From the NCBI GenBank assembly GCA_965230415.1, contig CBDDKZ010000005.1, positions 4,960,001 through 5,024,000 on the forward strand: a stretch of 64,000 bases of DNA, read 5' to 3'. The notes beneath the pieces are model-generated. The model made no database searches. It saw only the letters and a list, made by a program, of their open reading frames with translations, and was not told the origin of the DNA. Source of the stretch: CBDDKZ01 sp965230415. GTDB lineage: Bacteria; Bacteroidota; Bacteroidia; Cytophagales; JAAEPT01. This document shows, piece after piece, positions 8,654-17,422 of this stretch. The number at the start of each line of letters is the position of its first letter. Position 1 is the stretch's first letter. The translations under genes and the position numbers were made by a program.

Positions 8654-9463
8654 CTATTGTTCTGTTAATAGCTCTTTCAGCGAACCTTTAACTAGATCCA
8701 AGTCTACAAGTTCTGAATCCCTGTGATAACTAGAGCTTCTTTGCCAAATTAAAAAACCTTTGTTCTTCCAGAGAGTTGGTATTTTTGGTGCCTTATGTGA
8801 GGTATATTCGGCTAGCCATAGCTCAAAATCAGCGAGCGAGTCATTCGAAAAGTATTGTTGAGCAAACGCATAATCAGTATAAAGAATGGGTTTACGGTTC
8901 AATATTTGGTTTACGGTTTGTAAAAACACAAGGATATTTTCCTGCATTTCTTCAGCTGAAACACCGGTTTTCATTGACCCTTGTTCTATATCCAATACCG
9001 GAGAAATGTCATATTCTCCAAAGTCTTCGATTTGACTACAAAAATGCCTGGCCTGTTTCTTTGGATCTTCACCACAATCGTAAAAATGATAAGCCCCTCT
9101 CATCACACCTCTTTCACGGAGCGTTCTCCAATTGGTTCTAAACATAGGATCTATGTACTGAGTCCCCTGCGTTGCTTTGCAGATCACAAAAGACAAACTA
9201 TCGAAGTGTTTTATGTCTTCTAACAAATCTCCTTGAAAATGAGACACATCTATACCATAATGTCTTTTTTGCTTACTTTCTATTTTTTCAACTACGGGGT
9301 TCTTGACAGTTGCTTCCTTCATGTTATTTGTTGTATCATCAGTAGCGGAAAGCTGTTTCCCGGTAGGCGTATTTACTTGCTCATTTTCTTTACTTTTTTC
9401 CGATGAACAACATGAAAAGAGTAATGGCATTAGACAAATTGAATATTTCAATAAATATTTCAT
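8654..9463 (-). CDS. GH25 (Chalaropsis-type) muramidase, lipoprotein
   Basis: An N-terminal signal of about 20 residues ends in a lipobox (LLFSCC), so the protein is probably anchored in the envelope. A linker rich in Thr/Asn/Lys follows. The catalytic domain starts at HYGIDVSHFQG (first conserved Asp), continues with CKATQG, RGAYHFYD and PVLDIEQG (the Asp-x-Glu active-site pair), and ends with LWLAEY and FLIWQ. This is the complete GH25 pattern. ATG 9463 is preferred over the upstream ATG because it directly precedes a standard signal peptide. The likely role is peptidoglycan remodelling or attack on rival cells. It lies in an operon with the membrane protein downstream. Confidence 0.9.
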   Translation of the reverse strand: MKYLLKYSICLMPLLFSCCSSEKSKENEQVNTPTGKQLSATDDTTNNMKEATVKNPVVEKIESKQKRHYGIDVSHFQGDLLEDIKHFDSLSFVICKATQGTQYIDPMFRTNWRTLRERGVMRGAYHFYDCGEDPKKQARHFCSQIEDFGEYDISPVLDIEQGSMKTGVSAEEMQENILVFLQTVNQILNRKPILYTDYAFAQQYFSNDSLADFELWLAEYTSHKAPKIPTLWKNKGFLIWQRSSSYHRDSELVDLDLVKGSLKELLTEQ

Positions 9464-9504
9464 GTGGTAAAAATTTAACATTTAAAGGAGCATGATTAAT
9501 GCTA

Positions 9505-10332
9505 TTATCTTACAAGGTCTGCATACCTGCTTTCAAGAAGTTGGTGATATTCACTGGCAGAAGACCTTATCTCCTCAACTGCTTCGTCCAGGGTGTTGGG
9601 CCAGAATTGACGTATTGGAGCATTAAAATAAGGCGACATTGACGGTTTTGAAACATTGGCCGTGCTAAAACCTATGCTTCTAAACCGATATGCTTCATAT
9701 GGTTCCAGTAGCTCTCTTTCTCTATCGGGCAAATATTCACGTGTCTTTGAAAGGAAATAGTTGAGTTTTGGCTGCCACGTAAACATAAAATAAATCTCCT
9801 GGATGCTATTTTCACAGTTCTGTTCCCAATAGCTGAGTGGATGCGGTAAAACCATCTGGTCGACAAGTGCCTTTATCACTCCTTTATATTTGTTGTGAAC
9901 TTTGCCTAAAACTACATCGGGGTGTGTTCCATTGATGTATTTATAAGAAATAAACCGCTTCAAACGATTGTTCTTCCATTTGAACGATAGCATTTCATCG
10001 TTTTCTTTCTCAGTGTTATAATGGTAAATATGGAAATAGAATGTATTTTCATTCGTATTCATAGGGATTCTTATGCCCAAATAATAGATCAGGTCAAATG
10101 ACTCAAATCGTTGCAAAATTATATCAGGACAATTTAATTCCAATAGTAAAGCATAAAATCGCTCATGTATAGAACAGTTGAGGCTCTCGCACTTATAACC
10201 TGCCCATATCGATAAATGTGGCTTCTTTTCAAGGTAACCTTCCCCTAATTCAAAACTCCACTCCAGACGAATCCCTTTAATGTCCTTTAGGTAATATTGT
10301 ACTATCTCAGCAATGTTTTCGGAAATTTTCAT
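9505..10332 (-). CDS. Unknown 275-aa soluble protein
   Basis: Family not recognised. There is no signal peptide or membrane segment. The sequence is rich in aromatic residues (Tyr, Phe, Trp) and has an alternating beta pattern (SIWAGYKC, FYFHIYHYN). Its last ~60 residues are charged and helical. It is read in the same direction as the GH25 gene, 41 bases upstream of that ORF. An enzyme with a beta-barrel fold is conceivable, but no catalytic motif stands out. Confidence 0.7.
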   Translation of the reverse strand: MKISENIAEIVQYYLKDIKGIRLEWSFELGEGYLEKKPHLSIWAGYKCESLNCSIHERFYALLLELNCPDIILQRFESFDLIYYLGIRIPMNTNENTFYFHIYHYNTEKENDEMLSFKWKNNRLKRFISYKYINGTHPDVVLGKVHNKYKGVIKALVDQMVLPHPLSYWEQNCENSIQEIYFMFTWQPKLNYFLSKTREYLPDRERELLEPYEAYRFRSIGFSTANVSKPSMSPYFNAPIRQFWPNTLDEAVEEIRSSASEYHQLLESRYADLVR

Positions 10333-10843
10333 ACTGTTACTATTAAATGTTCAGGAATTGTGCTAATTGATTTTTTGAAGAGCTTACCTCTTTCAAGGTA
10401 AGCTCTTCGTGGAATTGCCTAAAAAAGCGTGATTTCCCTAAATGGAGATCGAATATTCCACCCCGCGACTGGAGAGCGACTCAAAATTGTAGTGAGTCAC
10501 TCAATTCTTCAATCCTAACTGATTTACTTTATGCATAGCGATTTTACGGTAATTACAAGCTCTCTTTATATTTGGCTTGTTTAACTTTATGATGTAAGCA
10601 AATTAGCACTAGTACCTTTAAATAAATATTACATTATATAACAACACAGTTTGAAACACATTCGGAGCAAGTCTTGTTTAAGAAAATCAACTTATATTTT
10701 CACGAAAAGAGCGATTAGGGCCCCTATTACTTCATTAAAAAATCTTTGCTAAAGTTAAACCAATTATCTTTCAAGTTACCAATTTGTATTATTAATTATT
10801 CCCTATTACCGATAACATAAACTAAGTCAGCTTTCCCGAATCA
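10333..10843. other. Intergenic region with a perfect hairpin
   Basis: About 510 bases without a convincing ORF. The notable element is a 13-bp perfect inverted repeat (arms 10377-10389 and 10396-10408, 6-base loop). No T-run follows it on either strand in the sense needed for a classic terminator. It lies upstream of the 9505-10332 gene and far downstream of the repeat protein. The rest is AT-rich and featureless to me. Confidence 0.6.
10377..10408. other. 13-bp perfect stem-loop
   Basis: The arms are identical reverse complements with loop CTTTCA. It sits about 45 bases upstream of the start codon of the 9505-10332 gene, so it could form in that gene's 5' leader, act as the terminator of the upstream repeat-protein gene without a U-tract, or be a protein-binding dyad. 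Confidence 0.55.
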
Positions 10844-11758
10844 CTATTCCGATACCGCCTCTTTAATTTCAAAAACGCAAGTGCACGCCGTTCTCGGAAC
10901 ATAAGTATGTGCTATTTCTTCTGTACGTTCCCAAAACACATATTCATATTCATATTTTTCCTGACTATTCACCAATTTTCCTTGTGAGTCATAAAAGTAA
11001 AACGTTACGTTCCCATTTATTTCGAAGCTTCCTTTAAAATTATGGACATGCCCATAAGCCAGGTTATTACGTATTTCACATGAGGTCTTATAATTAATAT
11101 CAGCTCTCTGTGAGGGAGCGGGATTTTTGGTTCCAGTTGATTTCTTCGATTTCACTGCGTTATTTACATCGAAATAACAATTGCAAGCTTCACCTGGAGC
11201 AGTTGTATGTTCTATTTCTTCTGTACTGTCCCACGATACATACTCATATTCATATTCATCTTCGCTATCTATAAAATGTCCCTCAGAATCATAAAAGTAG
11301 AACCACACATAGCCATCAATTTCGAAACTGCCTTTGTGGTTGTGCACGTAGCCATGAGCCTGTCCGTTTCGAATCTGACACGAGGTGGTATATTTGATGC
11401 CTGAAGACGTTGAAGGCGCAAAATTGTTTGGTTTAAATGAATTCTTCGATTTTGTAGCACCAGTTACATCAAAAGTACAACTACATGCTTGGGTTGGTGC
11501 GGATGTGTGCTCTATTTCTTCAGTGCTTTCCCGCGATACGTACTCGTATTCAAATTCATCTTCACTGTCAATCATGTGTCCGTTGGAATCAAAAAAATAA
11601 AACCAGACATCGCCGTTTATTTCAAAACTGCTTTTATGATTATGTACATAGCCGTACGCCTGGCCATTTCTTATTTCGCATGAAGTGGTAAAAGATACCT
11701 GTGCTAAGGTTGGTACGGAGCACACTAATACAAAGAGGTAAAAGACAAATTTCATCAT
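10844..11758 (-). CDS. Secreted protein of three tandem ~95-residue repeats
   Basis: A signal peptide (MMKFVFYLFVLVCSVPTLAQ) precedes three copies of one module. Each copy opens with TSCxIRNxxAYGYVHN-like residues, continues with F.I.G.V.FYF.DS.G, then an acidic E.EYEYV segment, then STEEIEHT and a paired Cys (ACxCxF). Four conserved Cys per repeat suggest disulphides in an extracytoplasmic beta domain. Linkers are Ser/Lys/Pro-rich. No T9SS tail or lipobox is present. The start was moved from the longer upstream option because the signal peptide begins here. Function is unknown; tandem beta modules often bind ligands or surfaces. Confidence 0.8.
   Translation of the reverse strand: MMKFVFYLFVLVCSVPTLAQVSFTTSCEIRNGQAYGYVHNHKSSFEINGDVWFYFFDSNGHMIDSEDEFEYEYVSRESTEEIEHTSAPTQACSCTFDVTGATKSKNSFKPNNFAPSTSSGIKYTTSCQIRNGQAHGYVHNHKGSFEIDGYVWFYFYDSEGHFIDSEDEYEYEYVSWDSTEEIEHTTAPGEACNCYFDVNNAVKSKKSTGTKNPAPSQRADINYKTSCEIRNNLAYGHVHNFKGSFEINGNVTFYFYDSQGKLVNSQEKYEYEYVFWERTEEIAHTYVPRTACTCVFEIKEAVSE
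10864..11700 (-). repeat. Threefold intragenic repeat (~290 bp period)
   Basis: The repeats encoding the three modules are recognisable at DNA level (for example the conserved segment around the acidic E/Y stretch at ~10930, ~11235 and ~11540). Copies 1 and 2 (C-terminal numbering reversed on this strand) are closer to each other than to the third. This is consistent with internal duplication. Confidence 0.75.
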
Positions 11759-11863
11759 ATTGGGTTTAAGCACATGACACACAAAACTTGTGCCAATAAA
11801 GCGCTTTACGAACACTATTTTAATAGCTATTCGTAAAACGCTTCACTAGATGTGATTATACCG

Positions 11864-12502
11864 CTATAATTCATTTCCAAATGTTGTAGGGGCCTCTTTC
11901 AATTTCACTGGACGGAATATAACGGCGCTCTCTTCTATCTTTGCAAATGGGGTTTCTTCTCCATCGCTCATCTTAAACAGCTCTACGGTTTCTAACAAAA
12001 CGCCTTCTTCATATTGGTAATGTTGTGTAATGCGCATGGTATTATAGGGAGCAAAAGCACTTGCACCGTCGACTTCAAATTGTATGACCTGTTCCCGAAA
12101 CTCTTCATCGCTACTTCCGGTTCCATTTCCTAAAGATGAATGGATGGTTGATACTAAAACATCGCTATGTTTCTCGAAGTCAATTCCGAAAAACATCGTT
12201 TGTTCCCTTTCACCGGCTTTTCCATCGTAATCAGGGTGTATTCGATGCATATTCTTTACTGACTTCCATGAATTACCATACCTCCTTTGAACAACTTCAA
12301 AAGAGTAGTCATTGGATTCGCTTCTTTCATATTTTCCATCGGCGAAAACGTAAGATTCACCACTACCAACCCAAATAATGGTGTAATTATCATTAATAGA
12401 AGGCAGTGCTTTACTGGTGGGTATAATACTTTTTTGTGAAGAACTACAAGACGCAAGGCTTATTACAGCACAAATGGTCAGATACACTGTTAACTTTTTC
12501 AT
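11864..12502 (-). CDS. Lipoprotein of unknown function
   Basis: The 212-aa precursor has a signal peptide with lipobox LASC near residue 19. The mature region looks like a beta-rich domain with many charged residues; no known motif is seen. Its promoter region contains a long dyad (12507-12551) and the Crp/Fnr gene lies just upstream on the same strand, suggesting control by that regulator. It is read in the same direction as the repeat protein downstream, with ~105 bases between them. Confidence 0.75.
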   Translation of the reverse strand: MKKLTVYLTICAVISLASCSSSQKSIIPTSKALPSINDNYTIIWVGSGESYVFADGKYERSESNDYSFEVVQRRYGNSWKSVKNMHRIHPDYDGKAGEREQTMFFGIDFEKHSDVLVSTIHSSLGNGTGSSDEEFREQVIQFEVDGASAFAPYNTMRITQHYQYEEGVLLETVELFKMSDGEETPFAKIEESAVIFRPVKLKEAPTTFGNEL

Positions 12503-12506
12503 ATTA

Positions 12507-12551
12507 ATCTACTTTTCGTGTTATGTTTTTGTTTACATAGCAAAAGTAGAT
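12507..12551 (-). promoter_or_regulatory. Promoter and long dyad upstream of the lipoprotein gene
   Basis: Ten-base arms ATCTACTTTT (12507-12516) and AAAAGTAGAT (12542-12551) are perfect reverse complements. Inside them GTTATG (12520-12525) and CATAGC (12536-12541) extend the dyad with one mismatch. The right arm overlaps a perfect -7 box, TACTTTTG on the minus strand (12541-12548). The left arm ends 5 bases before the start codon at 12502. An operator is more likely than an RNA hairpin because the right arm would lie upstream of the transcript start. Confidence 0.6.
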
Positions 12552-12593
12552 AGCCTATTGCGTATAGAAATTGATGTATGTTACAATCGTCAT

Positions 12594-13169
12594 TTAATCT
12601 GACAACTCTTTTCTTATTCTGCTCAGACTCTCGCGCTCAATACCTAAATAAGATGCGAGGTGATAAAGAGGTATAGATCGAATAAACCGGGGATAATCTT
12701 TGAGCATTTGTAAATACCGCTCTTTGGCAGACAGAAACAAGAACGATTCAAACCGATTTGTTGCCATGGCATAGACACTTTCGGCAACAATTCTTCCAAA
12801 ACGCTCCCAGTTCTTTGATTGATCATACGCTTTTTGAAGTGAAACAGCATTAAAGCTTAACAATTCACAATCCTCTAAGGCCTGAATGTAATACCTGCTG
12901 GGTGTTCCTTTCAAAAAATCGAGATAAGAAACCGCATAGTCGTTTTCCAGAAAAAAATGGTTGTTAATTTCTTTACCATCTGCTATATAATAAAAGCGGA
13001 GCACCCCCTTTGCGACAAAGGAAATTTCGTCTACTTTTTGTCCTTCTTGTAATAAATAATCGCCCTTTTTTAATACTTTTTTATTCAGGTAAGGGATAAA
13101 CATACTGCACTCATCCTCCGAAAAATCAGTTATTTTTCTTATCTGTATTTTGAACTTGTCCAGATTCAC
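12594..13169 (-). CDS. Crp/Fnr family transcriptional regulator
   Basis: The N-terminal cyclic-nucleotide-type beta-roll includes KKGDYLLQEGQ and FVAKGVLRFYY; a dimer helix and a C-terminal winged helix (YHLASYLGIERESLSRIRKEL) follow. This matches the ~190-aa Crp-like regulators common in Bacteroidota that lack a clear cAMP site. GTG 13169 gives MNLDKFKI, the usual family start; a TTG at 13205 is the longer option. The GNAT-YoaP gene ends about 50 bases upstream, and the lipoprotein gene with the dyad promoter lies downstream. Confidence 0.88.
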   Translation of the reverse strand: MNLDKFKIQIRKITDFSEDECSMFIPYLNKKVLKKGDYLLQEGQKVDEISFVAKGVLRFYYIADGKEINNHFFLENDYAVSYLDFLKGTPSRYYIQALEDCELLSFNAVSLQKAYDQSKNWERFGRIVAESVYAMATNRFESFLFLSAKERYLQMLKDYPRFIRSIPLYHLASYLGIERESLSRIRKELSD

Positions 13170-13220
13170 ATGCTTAGTATAACCAAAACATAGTAGTAAC
13201 GACAATCTCCCTGAATTAGT

Positions 13221-13994
13221 TTACTTTTTCAATTTCTCCATAACCTTGTCATAACGGCTATCCATACAAACACTTAAATCTGTGGTCATAAATTCACCAT
13301 CCAAAAACAGGCTGAAAATAGTCGCGGGACTCGGAGCATTCTGAGCTTCTTCCATAGTTTTTAATTTAATCACCTTCAATGGCAAGTTTCTTTTGTGCGC
13401 AGTTTCATGCAGTGATGCGTTGGCATGAAACTCAGAAAACGGGCATCTGTTGGTGTAATAAACTACAATGCCTTTTTTTTCAGGACAACTACCACTTTTA
13501 ACCGATTCATTAAATACCGGTGTTGGAGCATCTGCATTTATTCTTTTCGCAAGTAAGCTGAATCCACTCGATGTTCGATCTACCTCTTCAAATCCCTGGC
13601 GTAAAAACCATTTGGTATCGCTCATAAAATGGAATTTCTTAGTTCCAACGACGGTCACCAATCCATCTTTACCTTGTTCTTCCGCATCGTCCATAGCAGA
13701 CTTTAACAAGGCCTTTCCGTATCCGTTTTTTTTGTATTTACCTGAAACCCAAAAACAGTTAATATTTAAAAAGTTGGGTGCGGTTATCGGAACCCAGGCT
13801 TTTTCTGCCGGACCGTATTCGATAAACACCTTGGCTCTTTCATCTATTCTTTTAAATACATACCCATTATGGAACTCCTTTTCGAGCCATGCTTTTTTGG
13901 CCTGGTAACTATCAATACATTTCTTATCGGAAATGGCACAACAAATATGTTCGTCGGCAATATTATTAGCATTGAGTTGAAGTAATTCTTTCAT
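13221..13994 (-). CDS. GNAT acetyltransferase with C-terminal YoaP domain
   Basis: Residues ~40-150 carry the GNAT fold: the acetyl-CoA loop is in GKYKKNGYGKALL, and FLRQGFEEVD is the typical last strand. Residues ~175-257 form the YoaP-like thioredoxin-related extension (VVYYTNRCPFSE), ending with MEKLKK. The substrate is unknown. It directly precedes the Crp/Fnr gene on the same strand and may be cotranscribed with it. Confidence 0.88.
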   Translation of the reverse strand: MKELLQLNANNIADEHICCAISDKKCIDSYQAKKAWLEKEFHNGYVFKRIDERAKVFIEYGPAEKAWVPITAPNFLNINCFWVSGKYKKNGYGKALLKSAMDDAEEQGKDGLVTVVGTKKFHFMSDTKWFLRQGFEEVDRTSSGFSLLAKRINADAPTPVFNESVKSGSCPEKKGIVVYYTNRCPFSEFHANASLHETAHKRNLPLKVIKLKTMEEAQNAPSPATIFSLFLDGEFMTTDLSVCMDSRYDKVMEKLKK

Positions 13995-14188
13995 TATTGG
14001 TGATTTCAGGTGTTACATTTAAAGGTGATTTTGACAATCCAATCCTCAGTTTGGCTTATCTATTGCAATAAATCCTATACCGATCATTAAAACCCTGAAT
14101 ATCATCAACTGAAAAACTGATTTTTGATCATTAACAACAAAATTCGGGTGGAAGACTAATAAAACCTATTTGAAGTATTAAGTAAAAA

Positions 14189-14641
14189 TTAGTTCAAATA
14201 ATGCCATCCTTTTTGGGCATCTATTCCAATTCTTCGGTACTGAATGGAAGCGTTCGAGAATTGCAGCAAAATAATTGCCGCCACCTTTTCGGTGTATCCC
14301 TCCCATTTCACCTCATTATCACACCAAGGTTTAAGGTTTATCTTTTTGCTTTTAACATTGGTACCATTTTCCAGGCTAAGAAGGCAAGAGTTTCCATCTA
14401 CATCTACAATTACCTGAAGTCGCAACTCCCCTTCTATTTTTTTTATAAGCCCTTCGCCCAGGTAGGTTCTTAAACGCTCAATAAAATCCTCCGAATCAAT
14501 ATGGACTTTCATAGAATCTCTTTCCATGGCAAAACGATTGCTAATGCAACCTTCGTATTGCTCCGGAAAAATATGTTGTGCGGCAAGCATGTTAAAAAAC
14601 CCTGTAAAAAGGATTATGGATGCAATTATGGTCTTCTTCAT
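14189..14641 (-). CDS. Small secreted protein with a TonB-C-like region
   Basis: The 150-aa protein starts with a signal peptide (cleavage near MLAAQ). Residues ~70-110 (GELRLQVIVDVDGNSCLLSLE) resemble the strand pattern of the TonB C-terminal-like domains common in secreted Bacteroidota proteins. No transmembrane anchor or Pro-rich linker is seen, so it is not a classical TonB. Function unknown. It appears monocistronic. Confidence 0.7.
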   Translation of the reverse strand: MKKTIIASIILFTGFFNMLAAQHIFPEQYEGCISNRFAMERDSMKVHIDSEDFIERLRTYLGEGLIKKIEGELRLQVIVDVDGNSCLLSLENGTNVKSKKINLKPWCDNEVKWEGYTEKVAAIILLQFSNASIQYRRIGIDAQKGWHYLN

Positions 14642-15095
14642 ACTTCAATTTATTCCTAGAATTACCGGAGAATAGCTGGCGACAATCGATTGATATTGCT
14701 TCGAGTACCTTGGTCAATAGTAACGGACTTTCTAAATGCTTTATATACACATGTACAACAGCTCCATTGTAGTTTACGTGAACAGCTTATCGGAGTTTGA
14801 ACCCGAACCAGAGCAAAGAAGGATTAAATTAGTTTTTATTAAAAATTTTAGAATAAGTAATTCTTTATCCGGAATAAAATCATCTTTCATTTATTATTGA
14901 AACTGCTCTAATTATTAGTAAATTAAAATGCAAAGGTGGGTAGCATTTATTGGAGCTGCGAAAGCTTTTGAAAGCAATAATACACTTTCCGTATATTCAT
15001 CTAATTAATAGTTTTGCAACTATTTTTAAAAACCACCAACCCTTGGACAATTTAATACGACTATGCAAATAGAAGAACATTTTTAGTATAAGTGA
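14642..15095. other. Intergenic region between divergent genes
   Basis: Both the secreted-protein gene and the ECF sigma operon start from this ~450-base AT-rich spacer. A small perfect hairpin (arms 15007-15013 and 15018-15024) lies ~70 bases upstream of the sigma gene. I could not find a convincing -33/-7 pair for the sigma gene, which would be expected if it is autoregulated by its own factor. Confidence 0.5.
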
Positions 15096-15656
15096 ATGGA
15101 ATACAACGCGCAAACAGACGGAAACATACTTCTGAAGGGATGCAAAAAACATAATCGCTCTGCGCAGGCCGAGCTATACCGTCGCTTCCATAGTCATATC
15201 AAGACCTTCTGTTTGCGCTACACCTCAAACGAAGAGGAGGCAGTTGAAGTGCTAAACGATGTGTTCTTAAAAGTATTTACCAAAATTGGCACCTATAAAG
15301 GTGAAGGATCGCTGGCAGGCTGGATAAGAAAAATCGCTCTACATACCGCAATAGATTACATAAGACAACACACACGTTACCATGAAATAATGGACCTGGA
15401 AGCAGAACCCGATGTATTTATAAGCAATGAAGCGCTAAGCGTAATAAATACCAAAGAGATATTGCGCTACATTCAAAAAATTTCTCCTGCCAGTAGGAAT
15501 GTGTTCTCACTTTTTGAACTGGAGGGTTACAAACATCAAGAAATTGCCAAAATACTTAATATTCCTGTAAACACTTCTAAGTGGCACCTGGCTAATGCCC
15601 GAAAGGAACTTCAGAAAATTTATGTCAAACAGAATAATTTTTTGATAGCGCTATGA
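15096..15656 (+). CDS. ECF-type RNA polymerase sigma factor
   Basis: The 186-aa protein has region 2 (EEEAVEVLNDVFLKVF and GSLAGWIRKIALHTAIDYIR) and region 4 (RNVFSLFELEGYKHQEIAKILNIPVNTSKWHLANARKEL is the helix-turn-helix area; GYKHQEIAKIL is its core). It probably directs transcription of an envelope-related regulon. Its stop overlaps the next start by 4 bases (ATGA), so the downstream protein is its likely partner or antagonist. Confidence 0.93.
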   Translation: MEYNAQTDGNILLKGCKKHNRSAQAELYRRFHSHIKTFCLRYTSNEEEAVEVLNDVFLKVFTKIGTYKGEGSLAGWIRKIALHTAIDYIRQHTRYHEIMDLEAEPDVFISNEALSVINTKEILRYIQKISPASRNVFSLFELEGYKHQEIAKILNIPVNTSKWHLANARKELQKIYVKQNNFLIAL

Positions 15657-17416
15657 TGAAGTGGAATAAATATATTAGCAAACAAATAAAACGTAATGTT
15701 GAAAATGCAGGAATGCCCTTCATTGAATCTGATTGGGAGAAGATGAACAGCAAACTGGATGCGCATTACGCCGACCGGGATAAAAGAAGAAAGCGCTACG
15801 CCTTGCGATTTGTCTTGGTACTAATTACTGGCTATAGTATTGGCCAAATGGGTTCCGCTCCTATTATTTCACCGGACAATTATCATACCTTGTTGGCGCC
15901 AGCACGCCAATCGGATTTCAGCAAAGACACAGTCAAACTGCCAAGTCAAAGTCAAAGGTCAAAACTTAACGGACAAGGTACGCGCAACTCTACAATGAGT
16001 TGTAAATACCACCGAAGAACAATTGAACGTTACGATGAAAAGGCCTGGATAGATGTAGGTCTTTATGCTACTAATACTTCCCATCTTAAGAATGAAGTAT
16101 TGGTCTATCCTTTCGACACCTATTATTGGAATAATAGTGTTCTTTTAATGCAAGCCTACCATAAACCATACCTTGATCATAGTAATAGCCTTGCGTTTAA
16201 CAGCGCTCAAGAACAACCGGTATCAACAGTCGAACGAGTCATTTCTACTAAGGATCAGCGCATGTCAAATTGGATTAGTGAATCACCAATGGAAGGAGAT
16301 GAACAACGAACACAACTCGCCTATAATTCACTTATTGCTGCACCTGCAATTGCAAGAATATATACATCACCAATAGCTCCTGAAAATTCCTTTGACAAAA
16401 CGGAGACATCCTCGCAAACCAGCATAATAGCAACGCCAGGAATTACAAAATATCAAAATCCTGCGGCGGTGCCTTACCAAGAAGAATTTACAAAAGCGCT
16501 GAAAACGAATAACCCTGATAGTATTTTAATACCATTAGTGAAATTCAAAGAAATCGCATGCATCGATCCTGATTATGGAAACCCGGGAATCTCGGAGCCC
16601 CCTCTATTAGTAAACAGTAACATACTTGACATTCATGAACCCATCCGTGCTCATAAAAAATTACCCACTGAAACATCGGGTATAAAAACCGACAAAAAAG
16701 TAATTGATAAAAACGCACGAAAGTTAATCCGAAAAGAGCAAAAATTAGGGCAAAAGAACAGTAAAGCACAAAAAAATGTGCAGGAAGATCATTATAACGA
16801 AGGGTTTTCGCTTATTCCTGATTATATCGGAGTGTATGCCGGCCTCAACAGGTTAGTACGGCAACCCACGCTTGGCACGAAATGGACCTTCAATGAAAAT
16901 TGGTATACCAGTTTTTATTTCCAATATGAAATGAGTAAACGCTGGATGCTGGAAACAGCCCTTTTCTATAATCAGCTTGATAATAATCATGAATTTATCG
17001 AGGAAGCAGCCCATTCCCCTTTAACGAAGCGTGTTTTTGTAACAAAAACATTATACTTAAAAGAGATTGGAGCAGGTATCAACGCACAGTATTTACTCTT
17101 TCACAGACTGGGTATCAGTGCTGGGGTCAACTGGAGTACGGTACGCTCAGAAATGAAAGAACATAGTTTCTATGGTGATAAAGATGATTCTTTCGGAACA
17201 CCGGGAACACCGGTTCGCATGAATAATATCATGTTAAGTGTTGGTAGTACTTATCACTTGTTTTCATGGATGACATTTAGTGTACAGCAATATTTTGGAT
17301 TGAGAAAACATGCCATTGAAGGTACTCAACAATCCGGAAACGTTCCGAACTTAAATCGTACTACAATTTCTTTATCATTTAGGTTAAGAAATAAGAAAAA
17401 AAATAATTTCCTCTAG
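15653..17416 (+). CDS. Anti-sigma-like N-terminus with beta-barrel-like C-terminus
   Basis: Residues 1-~50 are charged (SDWEKMNSKLDAHY) like the cytoplasmic head of many Bacteroidota sigma-linked membrane proteins. One membrane segment follows at ~51-70 (FVLVLITGYSIGQM). Residues ~75-370 are a low-complexity, Ser/Thr/Lys-rich linker. Residues ~375-587 resemble an outer-membrane beta-barrel domain: IPDYIGVYAGLN, alternating aromatic strands, ending TISLSFRLR. The start overlaps the sigma gene stop. I infer an anti-sigma role for the head; a barrel attached to an inner-membrane anchor is topologically puzzling. Confidence 0.75.
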   Translation: MMKWNKYISKQIKRNVENAGMPFIESDWEKMNSKLDAHYADRDKRRKRYALRFVLVLITGYSIGQMGSAPIISPDNYHTLLAPARQSDFSKDTVKLPSQSQRSKLNGQGTRNSTMSCKYHRRTIERYDEKAWIDVGLYATNTSHLKNEVLVYPFDTYYWNNSVLLMQAYHKPYLDHSNSLAFNSAQEQPVSTVERVISTKDQRMSNWISESPMEGDEQRTQLAYNSLIAAPAIARIYTSPIAPENSFDKTETSSQTSIIATPGITKYQNPAAVPYQEEFTKALKTNNPDSILIPLVKFKEIACIDPDYGNPGISEPPLLVNSNILDIHEPIRAHKKLPTETSGIKTDKKVIDKNARKLIRKEQKLGQKNSKAQKNVQEDHYNEGFSLIPDYIGVYAGLNRLVRQPTLGTKWTFNENWYTSFYFQYEMSKRWMLETALFYNQLDNNHEFIEEAAHSPLTKRVFVTKTLYLKEIGAGINAQYLLFHRLGISAGVNWSTVRSEMKEHSFYGDKDDSFGTPGTPVRMNNIMLSVGSTYHLFSWMTFSVQQYFGLRKHAIEGTQQSGNVPNLNRTTISLSFRLRNKKKNNFL

Positions 17417-17422
17417 GTGTTT

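Noticed and set aside
10377..10408. Classic rho-independent terminator
   Set aside because: The stem is perfect but no T-run follows on either strand in the required sense; kept only as a stem-loop.
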